This document shows positions 1-10,255 of a stretch of DNA of 64,000 bases, one piece after another. Every line of letters begins with the position of its first letter. Position 1 is the stretch's first letter. Below the pieces are notes generated by a model. That model made no database searches. It had not been told where the DNA came from and was given only the letters and a program-made list of their open reading frames with translations. A program made the position numbers and the translations under genes. Source of the stretch: Sphaerulina vaccinii (Eukaryota > Ascomycota > Dothideomycetes > Mycosphaerellales > Mycosphaerellaceae). Location: NCBI GenBank assembly GCA_022570795.1, contig JAKUDP010000009.1, positions 124,001 to 188,000 on the forward strand. Direction: 5' to 3'.

Positions 1-432
1 GTGGGCTGTTTTGGATACACGATGCACTTTAATACAGAAATCTTCGGTACTGATGCTGAAGATTTCAACCCTGATCGCTGGCTACAGGGTGCTGATGAAG
101 ACGACGAGGAGTTCAAGGAACGATTGAGGTTGATGAAGTCGCTGGACATGACTTTCGGAATTGGCCAGAGGAAGTGTGTCGGTGTGCATGTTGCTGAGCT
201 GCAGATATATAAGTTGATTCCAGCTCTCGTGGGCTTGCTCGATGTAAGTTAGCCTTTATTATGATAGGGAATGTTGCTAATCAGTGTACAGATCGAGCTT
301 GTGAGCCCGGAGCGAGACTGGACTGTGACGCAGAAGTTCTTCTCGTTGCAATCGGATATAGATGTCAAGATCAAGTGGAGAGATGGGAAGAGTCTGCAAG
401 ATATGGAAGCAGATGTGCCAGGAACGACATAG
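1..432 (+). CDS. Cytochrome P450, C-terminal end (5' truncated by window)
   Basis: This is the last part of a fungal heme-thiolate monooxygenase. The first exon (1-243) contains the PERF-like segment FNPDRW and the heme-binding loop FGIGQRKCVG, whose Cys is the axial iron ligand, followed by the L-helix ELQIYKLIPALVG. A 48-nt intron (244-291, GTAAGT..ACAG) separates a final exon of 46 codons that ends at TAG 430-432. The IYKLIPALVG pattern after the heme loop resembles the pisatin-demethylase/benzoate-hydroxylase-like fungal P450s; the substrate cannot be read from this fragment. The gene starts upstream of the window, so base 1 is not a real start codon. The hAT element at 665 begins about 230 bp past its stop. 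Confidence 0.9.
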
Positions 433-656
433 ATGCGACTGAGGCATGCATGCATTCGATGATCGGCAGAACGATTGCTGCATTCGTGATCAGGCGGCAA
501 GTTTCACCTCACAACACCGAGTCACCGTCAACCGGAAACAGACATCGGTGCTCTACTACCATCATAAGACGCCTGAAATCCTCCCGATCGATTGCAAACG
601 ACACCTCTGGTACCGCTACACACAAAGCAATTCTGGAGCACCACAACAAGTACCGT

Positions 657-664
657 ACTGGCCG
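657..664. repeat. hAT target-site duplication, left copy (ACTGGCCG)
   Basis: Eight bases identical to 4779-4786, directly abutting the left TIR. Together with the inverted repeats this fixes the insertion boundaries. Confidence 0.85.
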
Positions 665-685
665 CATAGTACTCAGTAATTGAAT
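665..685 (+). repeat. hAT left terminal inverted repeat
   Basis: 21-bp terminal repeat starting CATAG and ending in the 14-bp core shared with the right end. Subterminal copies of ATTCAATT-like motifs follow to about 770. Confidence 0.8.
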
Positions 686-801
686 AAGTCAAATTCGTGT
701 AGTAGCATTCAATTTCAATTCAAATTAGCGTTCAATTGCATGGATTTGAATTGAATGCATTCAATTCCCTTGCATGTGACAGCTGTAAGTGAATATTAGC
801 T

Positions 802-3150
802 CTAAAGGCCGCCAGACATTACTATGTCGTCGTCTACACCACCCCCTATTGCTTCTAACGCTAGCTTTGCTATGCCTAAGCGTTGCCAATCCTTTGAGCA
901 CTCTGTTTCACTTACAACCTTAGTAGAAAGCTGTAACCTTTCCTATATAATAGTCTGTCTTGTGCCGCTAAACATAGTCTCGCTTATTGCGGACATAGTT
1001 AATGCTGAGAACACGTCTATTACGAGACGCGCTAGTGCTGGCGTTAATGCTATAATAGCCGGTTGTAACTAGTGCTTTAAAGGAGTCTGCTTTGTACTAT
1101 TTATTATAGGCAAGGCTCGGGGTTTGGAGTAAATAAAGCTGTCAAAATCGTCGTCCTTATTGTCTAGCACATAGATCTGCTTCTAGTACTGTTCTAGCTT
1201 AGTTGGCTTAGTAGATATACTAGTATTCGATGTTGTTACTATCGGTGCAGGTAAGTAGCAGTCCTTATATTTACTCTATAGCATAGTAGCCCTTTCAACA
1301 GCTACTATTAGCTATGCTGCCTTGTATTTACGCTTCTAACGCTAGGCTTTCTTAAGACTAGCATGTCGTTTCTCTAGATAGAGTAGTACTGCTACTATAT
1401 AGATAGCATTGTTATCTATAAGCTCGTAGTACTTATTAAACAATACCTAGCTTATATTTATTATAGCAAGAAACCTTGGATCTATAGTATGCTTTGCCTC
1501 CTATTCCTCGTAATAGTCGATAAGGCAATCTATTAACTCTTATATATAGTCTAGCGTTGTATTGTGACCTTCGGCTTTAAGTATTGCCTTATAGAAAGGC
1601 TATAGGAATTGATAGGTCTTATTAAGAAACTACTAGTGTTCCTTAGTTAATTAATAGCTAGCTAGTAGCTCCTTATGCACTACTAGCATATAGACTACTA
1701 CCGGCTTCGTATTAAACAGCTATAGTATTATTATAAACCAACTATTCTATCTAGTCTTGCCTAGAACGTATAGATATATCTATAGCAGATCCGGGTATAG
1801 TTTAAGTATCTGTTTGAAGCTAGAATAGAGCTTGTTGTAGCATAATAAGGTAACAAAATCGTAGGCCAGTTTAAGAGGTTTATAGTACTTTAGGCCTTTC
1901 TTCTTTTTGCTATCTAGCCTTTCTAGTTCGCTAATTATATCGACACCGTCGCTATTAGGGTTTGCATTGAGAACGTACTTATATACTATGCGTGCTGCGT
2001 CGGGGTTCTTAGTATATATAAAGGTAGTAGTAGCTAAATTAATAATATGCCTAAGGCAGTATAAGCGCCGTTCCTTAGCTAAGAAGTAGATAAAGCCTTT
2101 GAGCCGTAACTTATACTCTAACGCCTTAAGGATATTATCTATATAATAAGGGTTATCTATAGTAATCTAGCTAATATTGTGCTCTATACCGAAGTTCTTA
2201 AATATAGCTAGAAGGTATAGAGCGACAACCTTACTAGCGTAACTATCTAGCAGCTTAGGGAGGTCTAAGAGGCACTGCACAAGGTTACCTTAGTCGTCTA
2301 CCTACTATGCATTAATTGCTTAGAACTCTTTATAGTATTCTATACTAGAAGTCTACGAATCCATATAGAAATAGATATAGCTAATAGCCTAGTTAATGCG
2401 TATCTTTACTAGTTGTCTTATAAACTTGTAGTTGTCTATTATCCACCTTAGAATTAATATCGCCAAGTAGAGAAGGGCGTGCTTAGCTATGCGATTAACC
2501 GATAGAATAAGGTCTTGAAACTCGTCTAATTCAACGATCTTGTGCGCTAGGTTCTATTATATAATTAAGGTAGTAACCTTGCTACGAAATATATATTTAT
2601 CGACTATATTAAGTAGGATATTATTAACTTATTTCTTAGCCAACTTAGTAGTCTTTTCTACGCTTTTGGCAAGGCCTTCCTTTATCTTCTATAGGTTGCG
2701 CGCAGCCTACTTTTAAGGCACTAGTTTGTCTAGATAAATACTATGTTTCTTAAGGTAATGCTTCGCATTACTACTAGTACTGCACTATCTATCGTTCTTA
2801 GAGCATTTGTAATAGTAGAATAGTTTATAGCTAGTCTTGTCTCTTCTTTCTGCCTATATAGGCCTATCGTTTAGCGCCTAGAGCATATAATCCCTCTTAT
2901 TTCTACTAGCGCCACGGCTTATCTATCGTTATATAAGATATATTAGCTATATAGATATAGAAGTGGCCGGGTAATTGCTTTATAAGGACTCGGGCTCGAT
3001 TAAGGTTTGAGAGGTGTCTAGCGCATCCAAATCGGATATAAGGAGTGCTAGATCTTCGCTGCCTATCGTAGTAGATAGTCTATTATTAGTTCTATTATCT
3101 AAGGGCATAAAGAGGCCGTTTGAAGTGTCTATAGTAATATGCAAATTAAT
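802..3150 (-). pseudogene. Decayed hAT transposase
   Basis: Read on the minus strand, about 2900-2730 shows a BED-type zinc-finger pattern: an aromatic-rich YYYKCSKNDR strand followed by SSNAKHYLKKHSI, the Cys and His positions typical of transposase DNA-binding fingers. About 1070-800 shows the C-terminal hATC dimerisation block, with SAISETMFSGTRQTI matching the family SAxSERxFSxxRxTI signature, ending at TAG 804-802. Between them the frame is broken by many stops, several at positions where Trp or Gln would be expected (TGG or CAG to TAG). The 5' limit near 3150 is a guess from the usual transposase length. No functional protein can be made from this copy. Confidence 0.8.
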
Positions 3151-4029
3151 ATTATCCTTATAGAAGCTTAAATTCTAAAGTCTGAGAAGGCCTGCAGAGG
3201 TAGTTTTGGCGACTTTACTAGGGTTACAATGCGTGTTTCTAAGTAGCTAGCATATAACAACAAACGCATTTTAGGACATAGGCACAATAGGGATCGATCT
3301 AGTATACTCGGTTTAGTTGGAATCTCTATAAAGGTATATTTTGTATCGATATTAGTATGTTAGTCGCCTAGAAAGTAAAAGGTTCTATAAAGTAACTATT
3401 TATAAAGTATAAATTCTTCCTAAATTACGATTTTAATTGTTTTAAGCCTGAAATGCAACTTCTAAGCAATATTTTTATATGCAAATTTTCGCTTTAATCT
3501 ATACTCTATTTTGCACTAACGAATATATTTATATATAGTATTGTTATAGTATTATCTAGCATTTACTATAATAACAGCTTTGAAGTTCCTTAGATTTAGC
3601 TATTAGTAGGTCTAGTTGATATCGTAATGCTAGTCGGTATACGGACCGCATATATAGAGAGGCTAATAGGATTAAGCACTGTCGATTTAAGCTATTATAA
3701 GAGCTAGGTCTAAGGATATAGTGTCTTAACTCCGAAAAGGGAATCTGGATTGCTAGGCAATCCCGTATCCTCGGTCCCGAGGGCAGAGCGTATGCAGCGC
3801 GCAGTTGCCCTATAACTCTAAGAGCTTCTATATCCTTTATAGAGGTAAGGATTAGTTTATATAACTAACACTCTTATTAAATAGCGCTCTATATATTGCT
3901 ACATACCCCTACTCTTATAGCTATCTAACTTGAGATTCGTAATATATTTAGAATATAGCTAACTTCTTCAATACCACTTTCTTTATTATAACTAATATAA
4001 CAACTACGCCCTAAATATAGCTATTTGCT

Positions 4030-4536
4030 ACTCGCAATCCTCTCTATATATCGCTAGTACTTATAGCTAGTTATACCGACCCTCCAATGTACTATAGGCG
4101 TCGCCTTGAGCATCGCAACGAGCTCCCTGCCTTGCGCCAACCTATCTTGTTCTATATAGTAGAAATAGTATATTAGGTCTCTCTCCGAGCTAGTAGCATG
4201 CCGCTTACGAATAGCATTATCTAGGCGCTTATAGATATACCTAACGCGCTTTATAAGAGCTTTAGATTTGTAGTCGATTAGTACTAAGAGCTTGCGCTTC
4301 TATACTAGGATCGTAGTAGTAATTTTAGCTAGTAATAGTAACCTTTTAAGCCTTGCTAGGCGGACTAACTCCTCGGTAATTATAGGCTCGACCTTAGTAA
4401 CCATCCTCTAACTGCCAGATAGTAAGGAACCGATATACGACGTCGCTAGCGTAGTCGTTGGCGTATCCGAATCCTACTCTGACTCTAAGGTCTTAGAAGT
4501 CGGTACCTGCCTCGAATTAGCACCCAATATCGACAT
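4030..4536 (-). pseudogene. Second decayed reading frame inside the hAT element, unknown product
   Basis: From ATG 4536-4534 the minus strand reads a mostly open frame with only a few stops, far fewer than the transposase region. It includes the Lys/Leu-rich helix-like stretch EELVRLARLKRLLLLAKI and a later basic stretch ending SSERDLIYYFYYIEQDRL. No known domain is recognised. It lies upstream of the transposase on the same strand and inside the TIRs, so it is element cargo or a remnant of a nested element rather than host sequence. Stops again fall at probable former Trp or Gln codons. Confidence 0.45.
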
Positions 4537-4757
4537 ATCCTTACCCTACGAACCTCTAAACGATAGCCTATTGCGAATCGAGCTTCCAGTACTAAGATTA
4601 GTAAAGAGAAGGATGAGAAACAGGCACAGAAGCACAAACGCGTAGATACACGCTATAGCGCGTACTATTCAATGCACGAGTCAATTCAGCATTCAATTCA
4701 ACGCAGAAGCATTCAATTTCAATTCAGTATTGAATGATTGACTAATTGAATACGACG

Positions 4758-4778
4758 ATTCAATTACTGAGCTCTATA
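4758..4778 (-). repeat. hAT right terminal inverted repeat
   Basis: Read on the minus strand it begins TATAG and ends in the same 14-bp core as the left TIR, with three mismatches in 21. Subterminal ATTCAATT-like motifs lie between about 4665 and 4757. Confidence 0.8.
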
Positions 4779-4786
4779 ACTGGCCG
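4779..4786. repeat. hAT target-site duplication, right copy (ACTGGCCG)
   Basis: Eight bases identical to 657-664, directly abutting the right TIR. They lie 13 bp before the ATG of the F-box-like gene, so the element sits in that gene's 5' leader or core promoter. Confidence 0.85.
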
Positions 4787-4799
4787 AGAAGCTCGAACG

Positions 4800-5876
4800 A
4801 TGGCTCCTCGCACTCTGCGGTCCTTGCCAAAGGACATCCTGGTCATGCTTCCAGACTATATCCACAACATCGAAGACTTCATGAACTTCGCTTCAACGTG
4901 CACAACTCTGCATGAGACCATGAACTCCACAACTCCGAAGAACATTCTCCGCCTCGCAGCAGCTCAAGATAGAATCTTCTTCCGGCCTTCACCACACTTC
5001 CTTGTCATGGCCACCGCCCGTGAGCTCGGGAACTGGGCTCGTCAATCAAACACAAACGAGGCTACACTCGCCAATCACTGCCGGCAAGGCATCGATGGCT
5101 TGCTCAAGCTTGCCCTTGATCACTGCGGTTTGACTATGCAACGCATTCGGGAGCTTTACGAAATGCGAATGTCCATCATCAACCCAGTGACAAATATCAT
5201 CGACCAATGTGTCGGCAAGCAATGGTACAGCACTCCAAACTTCTGGAATGGTGGCGTCAGTGATGCATATACCATCAGCTCAGATCCAGATAGTACATTC
5301 TTCCATATGGCAATCTACGGGGAGCTGTTTGCGCCAGATTTCGAACCGTTCTTGGATGGATCTTCTTCGTCGGCAAGACTTTTGAGTCTCGAGACGAGAT
5401 CCAAATTCGTGAGATACTGTATCCCGGATTGGTGCTCAGGTGGCGAGGCCGATTATCAGAACAACATCTCCCTGACTTGGACGATTCGATCTTCCCGCTG
5501 GCGAAAGCATTTCAAGCAATTTCGTACAGAAGTTGCCCGATGCTCAGAATTCAAGGAGGATTTCGATGATGGCTGGTGGTATGTACCGGACTTGGGTCGT
5601 GATGAAGAGGGTGGAGTGGACGCGCACTGGAGGCAGAGACTGTGGGAGAATCTTCTGATTTGTCAAGGTCTTGAAGGTTTAGGAATGATGCGGCCAGAGC
5701 TACAGAGTGGTTGGGTTGAGAAGGCAAGGACGTGGAAAAGGCAGATTGCAAGTCTTGAGCGCGAACCAGCGACTGTGAAGGTCAAGGAAAACAGTCGACA
5801 GGCTACTCTGGAGTACCCATTCCTGTTGGGAGACTTGAGGATCTGTGCTGCCGGATACGTGGCTGGGACGGACTGA
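4800..5876 (+). CDS. F-box-like protein with hAT insertion in its 5' leader
   Basis: Uninterrupted 358-codon frame. The N-terminus, LRSLPKDILVMLPDYI followed by IEDFMNFASTCTTLHE, has the shape of an F-box (LP.ei...i...l....l..l...s.vc..l.), the motif that binds Skp1 in SCF ubiquitin ligases. The rest is a large Trp-rich C-terminal region with no recognised repeat; such F-box-plus-unknown proteins are numerous in dothideomycetes. The ATG at 4800 is preferred because the 18 codons before it lie wholly or partly in transposon sequence and start from a non-ATG codon. The original promoter has been moved about 4.1 kb away, so expression may be altered. Family assignment is by motif only. Confidence 0.75.
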   Translation: MAPRTLRSLPKDILVMLPDYIHNIEDFMNFASTCTTLHETMNSTTPKNILRLAAAQDRIFFRPSPHFLVMATARELGNWARQSNTNEATLANHCRQGIDGLLKLALDHCGLTMQRIRELYEMRMSIINPVTNIIDQCVGKQWYSTPNFWNGGVSDAYTISSDPDSTFFHMAIYGELFAPDFEPFLDGSSSSARLLSLETRSKFVRYCIPDWCSGGEADYQNNISLTWTIRSSRWRKHFKQFRTEVARCSEFKEDFDDGWWYVPDLGRDEEGGVDAHWRQRLWENLLICQGLEGLGMMRPELQSGWVEKARTWKRQIASLEREPATVKVKENSRQATLEYPFLLGDLRICAAGYVAGTD

Positions 5877-6093
5877 GAACTGCTTCTATGAAACCACCTA
5901 CAAGTCAAACACGCGCTGAGAGAAGGTACCCGAATACTCTTCAACAGCTCTGATGCACTTACGATGTTGCGATAAGTCCGGCCATCCGTTCGGTACACGT
6001 CTTTGGGCAGTTGTTGAGGAAACGACCGGAAGCACAACGAAGGTGATTCTATGAGTGTACTTTGAAACAGCCAGCTTTTGTTCTACGAAGTGG

Positions 6094-7615
6094 TCATACT
6101 ACCTGCCTTTGCTGCAGCTCGGGTGACTTCCGTCTTGCTGAGCACCACCACCCATCGCAGTATAGTACTACAGGGATGGCAGTGAAACCGGAGAGAACCC
6201 CAAGCGCTAAAGTGGCTGTTGCCCATCCTCCACTTTCCACAATGAATCCACATAGGAGTGGACCCACGGTGTTGCCCAGCGACCAAGCCATGTTGAAGTA
6301 TCCATACGCTTGTCCGTAATAGCCTCCACTGCAGCCTTTCTTTCTCAGACCTGCCTCCTGGTCCTGTCGTGACAGCTCTTCCGATCGTTGCGCAACCTCG
6401 CTGAACAGGGGCTGCGGGATTATGGCCAAGCAACATCCCACGATGAACAGCAAGGAACACAAGAGAACTTTGTGAGCCATGTTGTCTTGCGTTATGAGTC
6501 TCAGTAAAATCAAGGCAGGGCAGAGGACTAGGAAAGAACCTGCCAGAAACCAGCGTCCACCGTACTTGTCGGTCATCTTCCCAAGTAGAGGCCCTGTCAG
6601 CGCGGGTATCGATAGAGGGAGGAACATAAGTCCAGCTCCATCTGAATCCCAGCCGAATAGTGCGTGCACGGTCGTTGGAAGTATCGTCTCGAAGCCCGAG
6701 AACACTGCTGCGAGTGTGAGGACGCCCCACAGAGCTACCACGAATCGAACAGAGAACAGCAATCGGATCATCGTCGGTATCTTTGTGTTACTGTCCAGCG
6801 ACCGCGTCGAACAGGTGGTTGAGCTAGAGTCGTCGATCTCTGTAACGTGCACGGAGGACTTCTCCTTCATTGTGCCCTTCTCCATGCTCGCTTCGACGAT
6901 CTCGGGAGGATTGACAGGATCAGCGTCCTGTCTGAGCTGTGGCTCTTTCATGATCAAGCGGAAGACGATATCCAAGACAATGACGCCGAGTATCATTGCG
7001 AACACGGCATTGTAGCCACAACGCTTGAAGACTATGCCACCGAGCATAGGTGCTGTCACTGACCCGAGGTCGAGTGCAATGCCGATGTAGCCAGAAGCCT
7101 GCATAGAGTCAGTGATCTGGTCCGGTATGCCTTCACTCCACCACGTCACTCACCTCTCCAATATGTTCGGGATCAACGCTGTCAGCAAGCACCGCGAAAC
7201 CAGTCGTCCAGACTACAGCAGAAGACGTGCCCTGCAGTACTCGCCCTGCAACCTGGGTTCCCATGTTCGGCGCCAGCCATAGCAGAACAGTGGCTCCCAG
7301 CAAACATAAAAGTCCCAGTAGGAATGGTCGGCGACGATTCTTGGAGTTATCAGTGAACCAAGCCCATGGCGGCGAACTGAGGAAACAAGCTGCACCGAAC
7401 ACAGCCAGAAGTATCGTGGTCCAGTATTGTATCTTGTCTTCTGATATATGGCCTCGCTCTGCCAATGCGAAGGGTGTCACTGGGACAATGGCTGTGTAAA
7501 GAAACTGATCCGTGTACACGCTGAAGGAGACGACGAAGATAGTCCATGCTGTTGACGAACGGAATGATCTTTGTAATGTCGTAAGCTGGCTTGATGCTCT
7601 GCGTACCGACTCCAT
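6094..7615 (-). CDS. MFS transporter (DHA1/VMAT-like), two exons
   Basis: Exons 7615-7154 and 7098-6094 joined across a 55-nt intron (7099-7153, GTGAGT..GCAG) give about 488 residues, normal for a 12-helix major facilitator. Exon 1 carries the first membrane helix (TAWTIFVVSFSVYTDQFLYT) and the cytoplasmic motif WFTDNSKNRRRPF (motif A-like: D..G/N..R.RP). Exon 2 has the glycine-rich SGYIGIALDLGSVTAPMLGG segment, a hydrophilic central loop rich in Ser/Thr/Glu and a second six-helix half with KMTDKYGGR. The pattern suits fungal vesicular-monoamine-type or drug:H+ antiporters of the plasma or vacuolar membrane; the substrate is unknown. ATG 7613-7615 is chosen over an upstream in-frame ATG at 7720 because the intervening residues are atypical. 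Confidence 0.87.
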
Positions 7616-8329
7616 GGCCGATATCGATGTGAGTGTGCTGATTGTTGTTCCCCGCAACCTTTCGATAGATGGTTGACCCGGCCAATAGATGGTGCTGCTC
7701 GATAAATGAGATATTGTCACTCAATGATGGTATCGCTGATGGTATGTGTTGGTGTTTCTTTCTGATGAGATACTCTGGAAGAACAGATGTGCGAATATAT
7801 GATGTTCACAGCCAGCAACAGCTCTCCAAGGCGGCGACTCCGCTGCGTTTGAGTCGTGCCATGGCACGCAATGCCATGTGGTACGGGGGAAGCGCCATGA
7901 CGACCAAAAGAAGACTGAGCAAGCTATGTGGAAAGTCGTGGCGTTCGCAGGTCCCGGCGCAGGAGCCGAGATTCAGCATCCAGAGACGAAGTTGCGGTGT
8001 TGGCAGCAGCATGGCGTACATTTCCAGCCAGCACTAAGCACTCTGGAGTATTCCATGACATGATCTCTGGAGATCATTGCATGCCGCACGATCTTTCATG
8101 CATAGGGCTGAGCTGAGTTTGTGAGCTGTGCACGTGGCTTCATGCAAGCCACACGAGTCAAATTTGGGTATAGCCAACGGCTTCAATGTGGAGTACGCCA
8201 TGGCGTTCGGAGAGACCGCTTCGATCAGATCACTTGTGGTGCAGCATCCGGAAGGAGTTGGCGCAATAGAAATATGGAAGCTTGATCCATGTCAAAGCGT
8301 TTGACGTGTCAACGTCCAGATTTGTTTCC
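7616..8329. other. Intergenic, nothing recognised
   Basis: Spacer between the MFS gene start and the small membrane-protein gene. Short overlapping frames occur on both strands with no domain or splice support. Confidence 0.5.
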
Positions 8330-8437
8330 AGCAAGTCGTGCCTGTGTACCAAAGCTTCCTGACCGCTGACATTGGTGTCAATATGGTAAGCAGGACCTTG
8401 TAGCATGAGCAGGTCGTGCCTGAGTACCAAAGCTTCA
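8330..8437. repeat. Direct repeat pair of about 30 bp
   Basis: 8330-8359 and 8408-8437 match at 27 of 30 positions (both contain the core GTACCAAAGCTTC). The second copy overlaps the proposed stop of the adjacent minus-strand gene. On the minus strand both copies read KLWY-x-GTTC in one frame, so they may be a duplicated coding segment. Confidence 0.7.
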
Positions 8438-8933
8438 TCCCATCGGCATCAATCCGGATCTTGTTGTCGTTGTTGTAGGGCTCGTCGCAGTTGAACTCTC
8501 TCCAGATGGTGTACCACTACTGCTGCTCCACCCCGTCGCTGCTTGCTGGTTCTTGTAGACTGCAGTCACCAACATGTCAGTTTATCGTATCTCAGTACCA
8601 CTCTCACTTCTCACATCAACAAAACTTACAAATCCATCCCATGACACTCAGGAATAAAACCACCACCGAGATCCAGACCACGTAGATCCAATGATCTCCA
8701 TATATCCAAAAGAAGATCTCTTTGGCACGCTCCCACCTGGCTGTGCGTCTATTGCTGAAGTGGCCCGAACTACTGATGTGTGTTGTGATGTAGGCTCTGC
8801 TTGGTGTAGATGGAGGACTTGGTGATCGTATCATCTCAGTCGCGGAGATGAGATCTCTTTCTGAGTCGAGCTGTCTTGAGTATCGTATCATGGAGCGGAT
8901 TGGGAAGGCTGGTAGACCGGCGCCGCGAACCAT
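8435..8933 (-). CDS. Small single-pass membrane protein (orphan)
   Basis: Exon 8933-8630 and exon 8559-8435 joined across a 70-nt intron (GTAAGT..CTGCAG, with a CTGAC branch-like site) give 142 residues. The first part is polar; a hydrophobic helix WIYVVWISVVVLFLSVMGW near residues 80-100 is followed by a Ser/Thr-rich tail. No family is recognised. A second frame over the final exon reads the aromatic peptide WYTIWREFNCDEPYNNDN, which looks at least as protein-like, so the downstream splice site may be misplaced. Exon 1 and the donor are better supported than the C-terminus. Confidence 0.4.
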
Positions 8934-9745
8934 CTCAATGATCTCTTTCTCTCAAGCAGAGAGACGAAAGATGGCAGCATCGTGCAGAGAATGGAAGGAA
9001 ACTTTCTGCTCAAGGTGCAGTGTTCGCGTAAGACAGGAGGCACGGGTATCAGCAGAAATGCACATTGTGGCTTCTTCAGTATGCAAGGGATCGAAAGAAG
9101 AATGTTGCACGTGCAGTGTTGAGCGTAGCACGAGGAGTGGAACATGGAAGCTGTCGTTGACGGAAGGAGTGGAGTTTGTGTTACGGAGTGAGACATGAAG
9201 CAGGATGTAGAAGCGGCGGAAGCTATCCACTTGTACCTTTACATCGTTAGACGCTTCACAGACTCTGTTGTCTGTTGTCTGTTGTCTGAGACTTCCGGGA
9301 AGCAAGTCACCGTTGTAACCCAATCACCCTCTTTTACTTCGAAAATGGTGTATCATCTGTATGGCTGTGCTGACACCTTTTGAGATATGACCAATTTTGA
9401 GAAAAGTGTTAATTCAAACTTTCGACGATATCTCATCATGCTTCCAACGAATCACTCCATAGTCTCACATGAACTCTTCGATAAGATGTAAGACAGAGCA
9501 CAAGTGATATCAAATCTCAACGCCATGATCTGATGATGCTGCTGTCGTCCCACTGGTTTCGGGCAACCCTAAGCAGCTTCTGCCCACTCCCAGGAATGAC
9601 ATGCATTTCCGTTGCTGGCCTGTCCGATATCGAATTAGCTTGGTAAGTAGCTGGGGATAGAGAAGAATGATGATCGGAACAAGGTGCTGGAATCCCTAAT
9701 GCTGTTGTAGAGCGAAACGACCACATCATCGTGAAGCATACACCG
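8934..9745. other. Intergenic, nothing recognised
   Basis: No supported gene. A short GTTGTCT tandem run (three copies) occurs near 9267-9287. Confidence 0.5.
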
Positions 9746-10255
9746 CTACCGAAATGCTGGTCCTCGATACTCTTCCGCCTTCTCCTGCTCGACTTCACCT
9801 CTCACAGCATACTTGAATGTTCTCTCCCTCTCGACACTCCTCACTTTCTCCACGAATGCCACCCGATGGACACACCACTGCTCTGTATCTGGCTTCCAGC
9901 TTTCAAAGTCGTCCAAGGTGCCCGCCGCTACACTGACGATCGCATCGTGTAAGGCGGTGTACGCGAAAAGGTTACTTCCGCAGACGTCACAAGAGATCCT
10001 TCTCAATGATGTACCAGAGTTCGTGGCGATGTCTTCATATGCTTTCTGGTGGTTCTCGCCTTGGGTTACTTGAAAGCCATCTTTGTAGCAGATTGAAGTG
10101 CAGAGGAAAGCTGAGCCTGTGACTCTGCAGCAGTTGAGACAATGACAGATTGTGTTGTAGATTGGAGTTGCTGCAGGTCCACTCAGGCTGTATTTGATAG
10201 TGCCGCAGAGGCATTGACCCGTCCTTGTCGCCGATGTTGCTGGTTCGCTTGACAT
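9746..10255 (-). CDS. GFA/CENP-V domain protein
   Basis: A 169-codon single exon. The Cys pattern is that of the glutathione-dependent formaldehyde-activating (Mss4-like fold) family: GQCLCGTIKY near residues 13-22, CHCLNCCRVTGSAF near 38-51 and CDVCGSNL near 90-97, which together bind structural and catalytic zinc. Family members include S-hydroxymethylglutathione synthase and many fungal proteins of unproved substrate, so the exact reaction is not claimed. Length is normal for a one-domain member and no targeting signal is seen. Confidence 0.9.
   Translation of the reverse strand: MSSEPATSATRTGQCLCGTIKYSLSGPAATPIYNTICHCLNCCRVTGSAFLCTSICYKDGFQVTQGENHQKAYEDIATNSGTSLRRISCDVCGSNLFAYTALHDAIVSVAAGTLDDFESWKPDTEQWCVHRVAFVEKVRSVERERTFKYAVRGEVEQEKAEEYRGPAFR

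Larger units (their letters stand above)
665..4778 (-). mobile_element. hAT-superfamily DNA transposon, RIP-degraded, with TIRs and TSD
   Basis: The element is bounded by 21-bp terminal inverted repeats, 665-685 and the reverse complement of 4758-4778. They agree at 18 of 21 positions, with an identical inner core CTCAGTAATTGAAT; the outermost base differs (C/T). It is flanked by a perfect 8-bp direct repeat, ACTGGCCG, the duplication length expected for hAT elements. The interior is strongly A+T-rich, packed with TAG/CTA and TTA, and holds a decayed transposase on the minus strand with BED-finger and hATC signatures. Many stops are explained by TGG or CAG becoming TAG, as expected from repeat-induced point mutation. 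A second decayed frame lies at 4030-4536. The copy is probably immobile. Confidence 0.9.

Noticed and set aside
666..673. Alternative hAT boundary with the TIR starting CAGTAATTGAAT
   Set aside because: The flanking octamers would then differ (ATAGTACT and AGCTCTAT). Moving nine bases outward gives a perfect 8-bp duplication and a longer TIR.
4746..4799. N-terminal extension of the F-box-like protein into the hAT element
   Set aside because: It begins at a non-ATG codon and reads through the TIR; the ATG at 4800 is the natural start.
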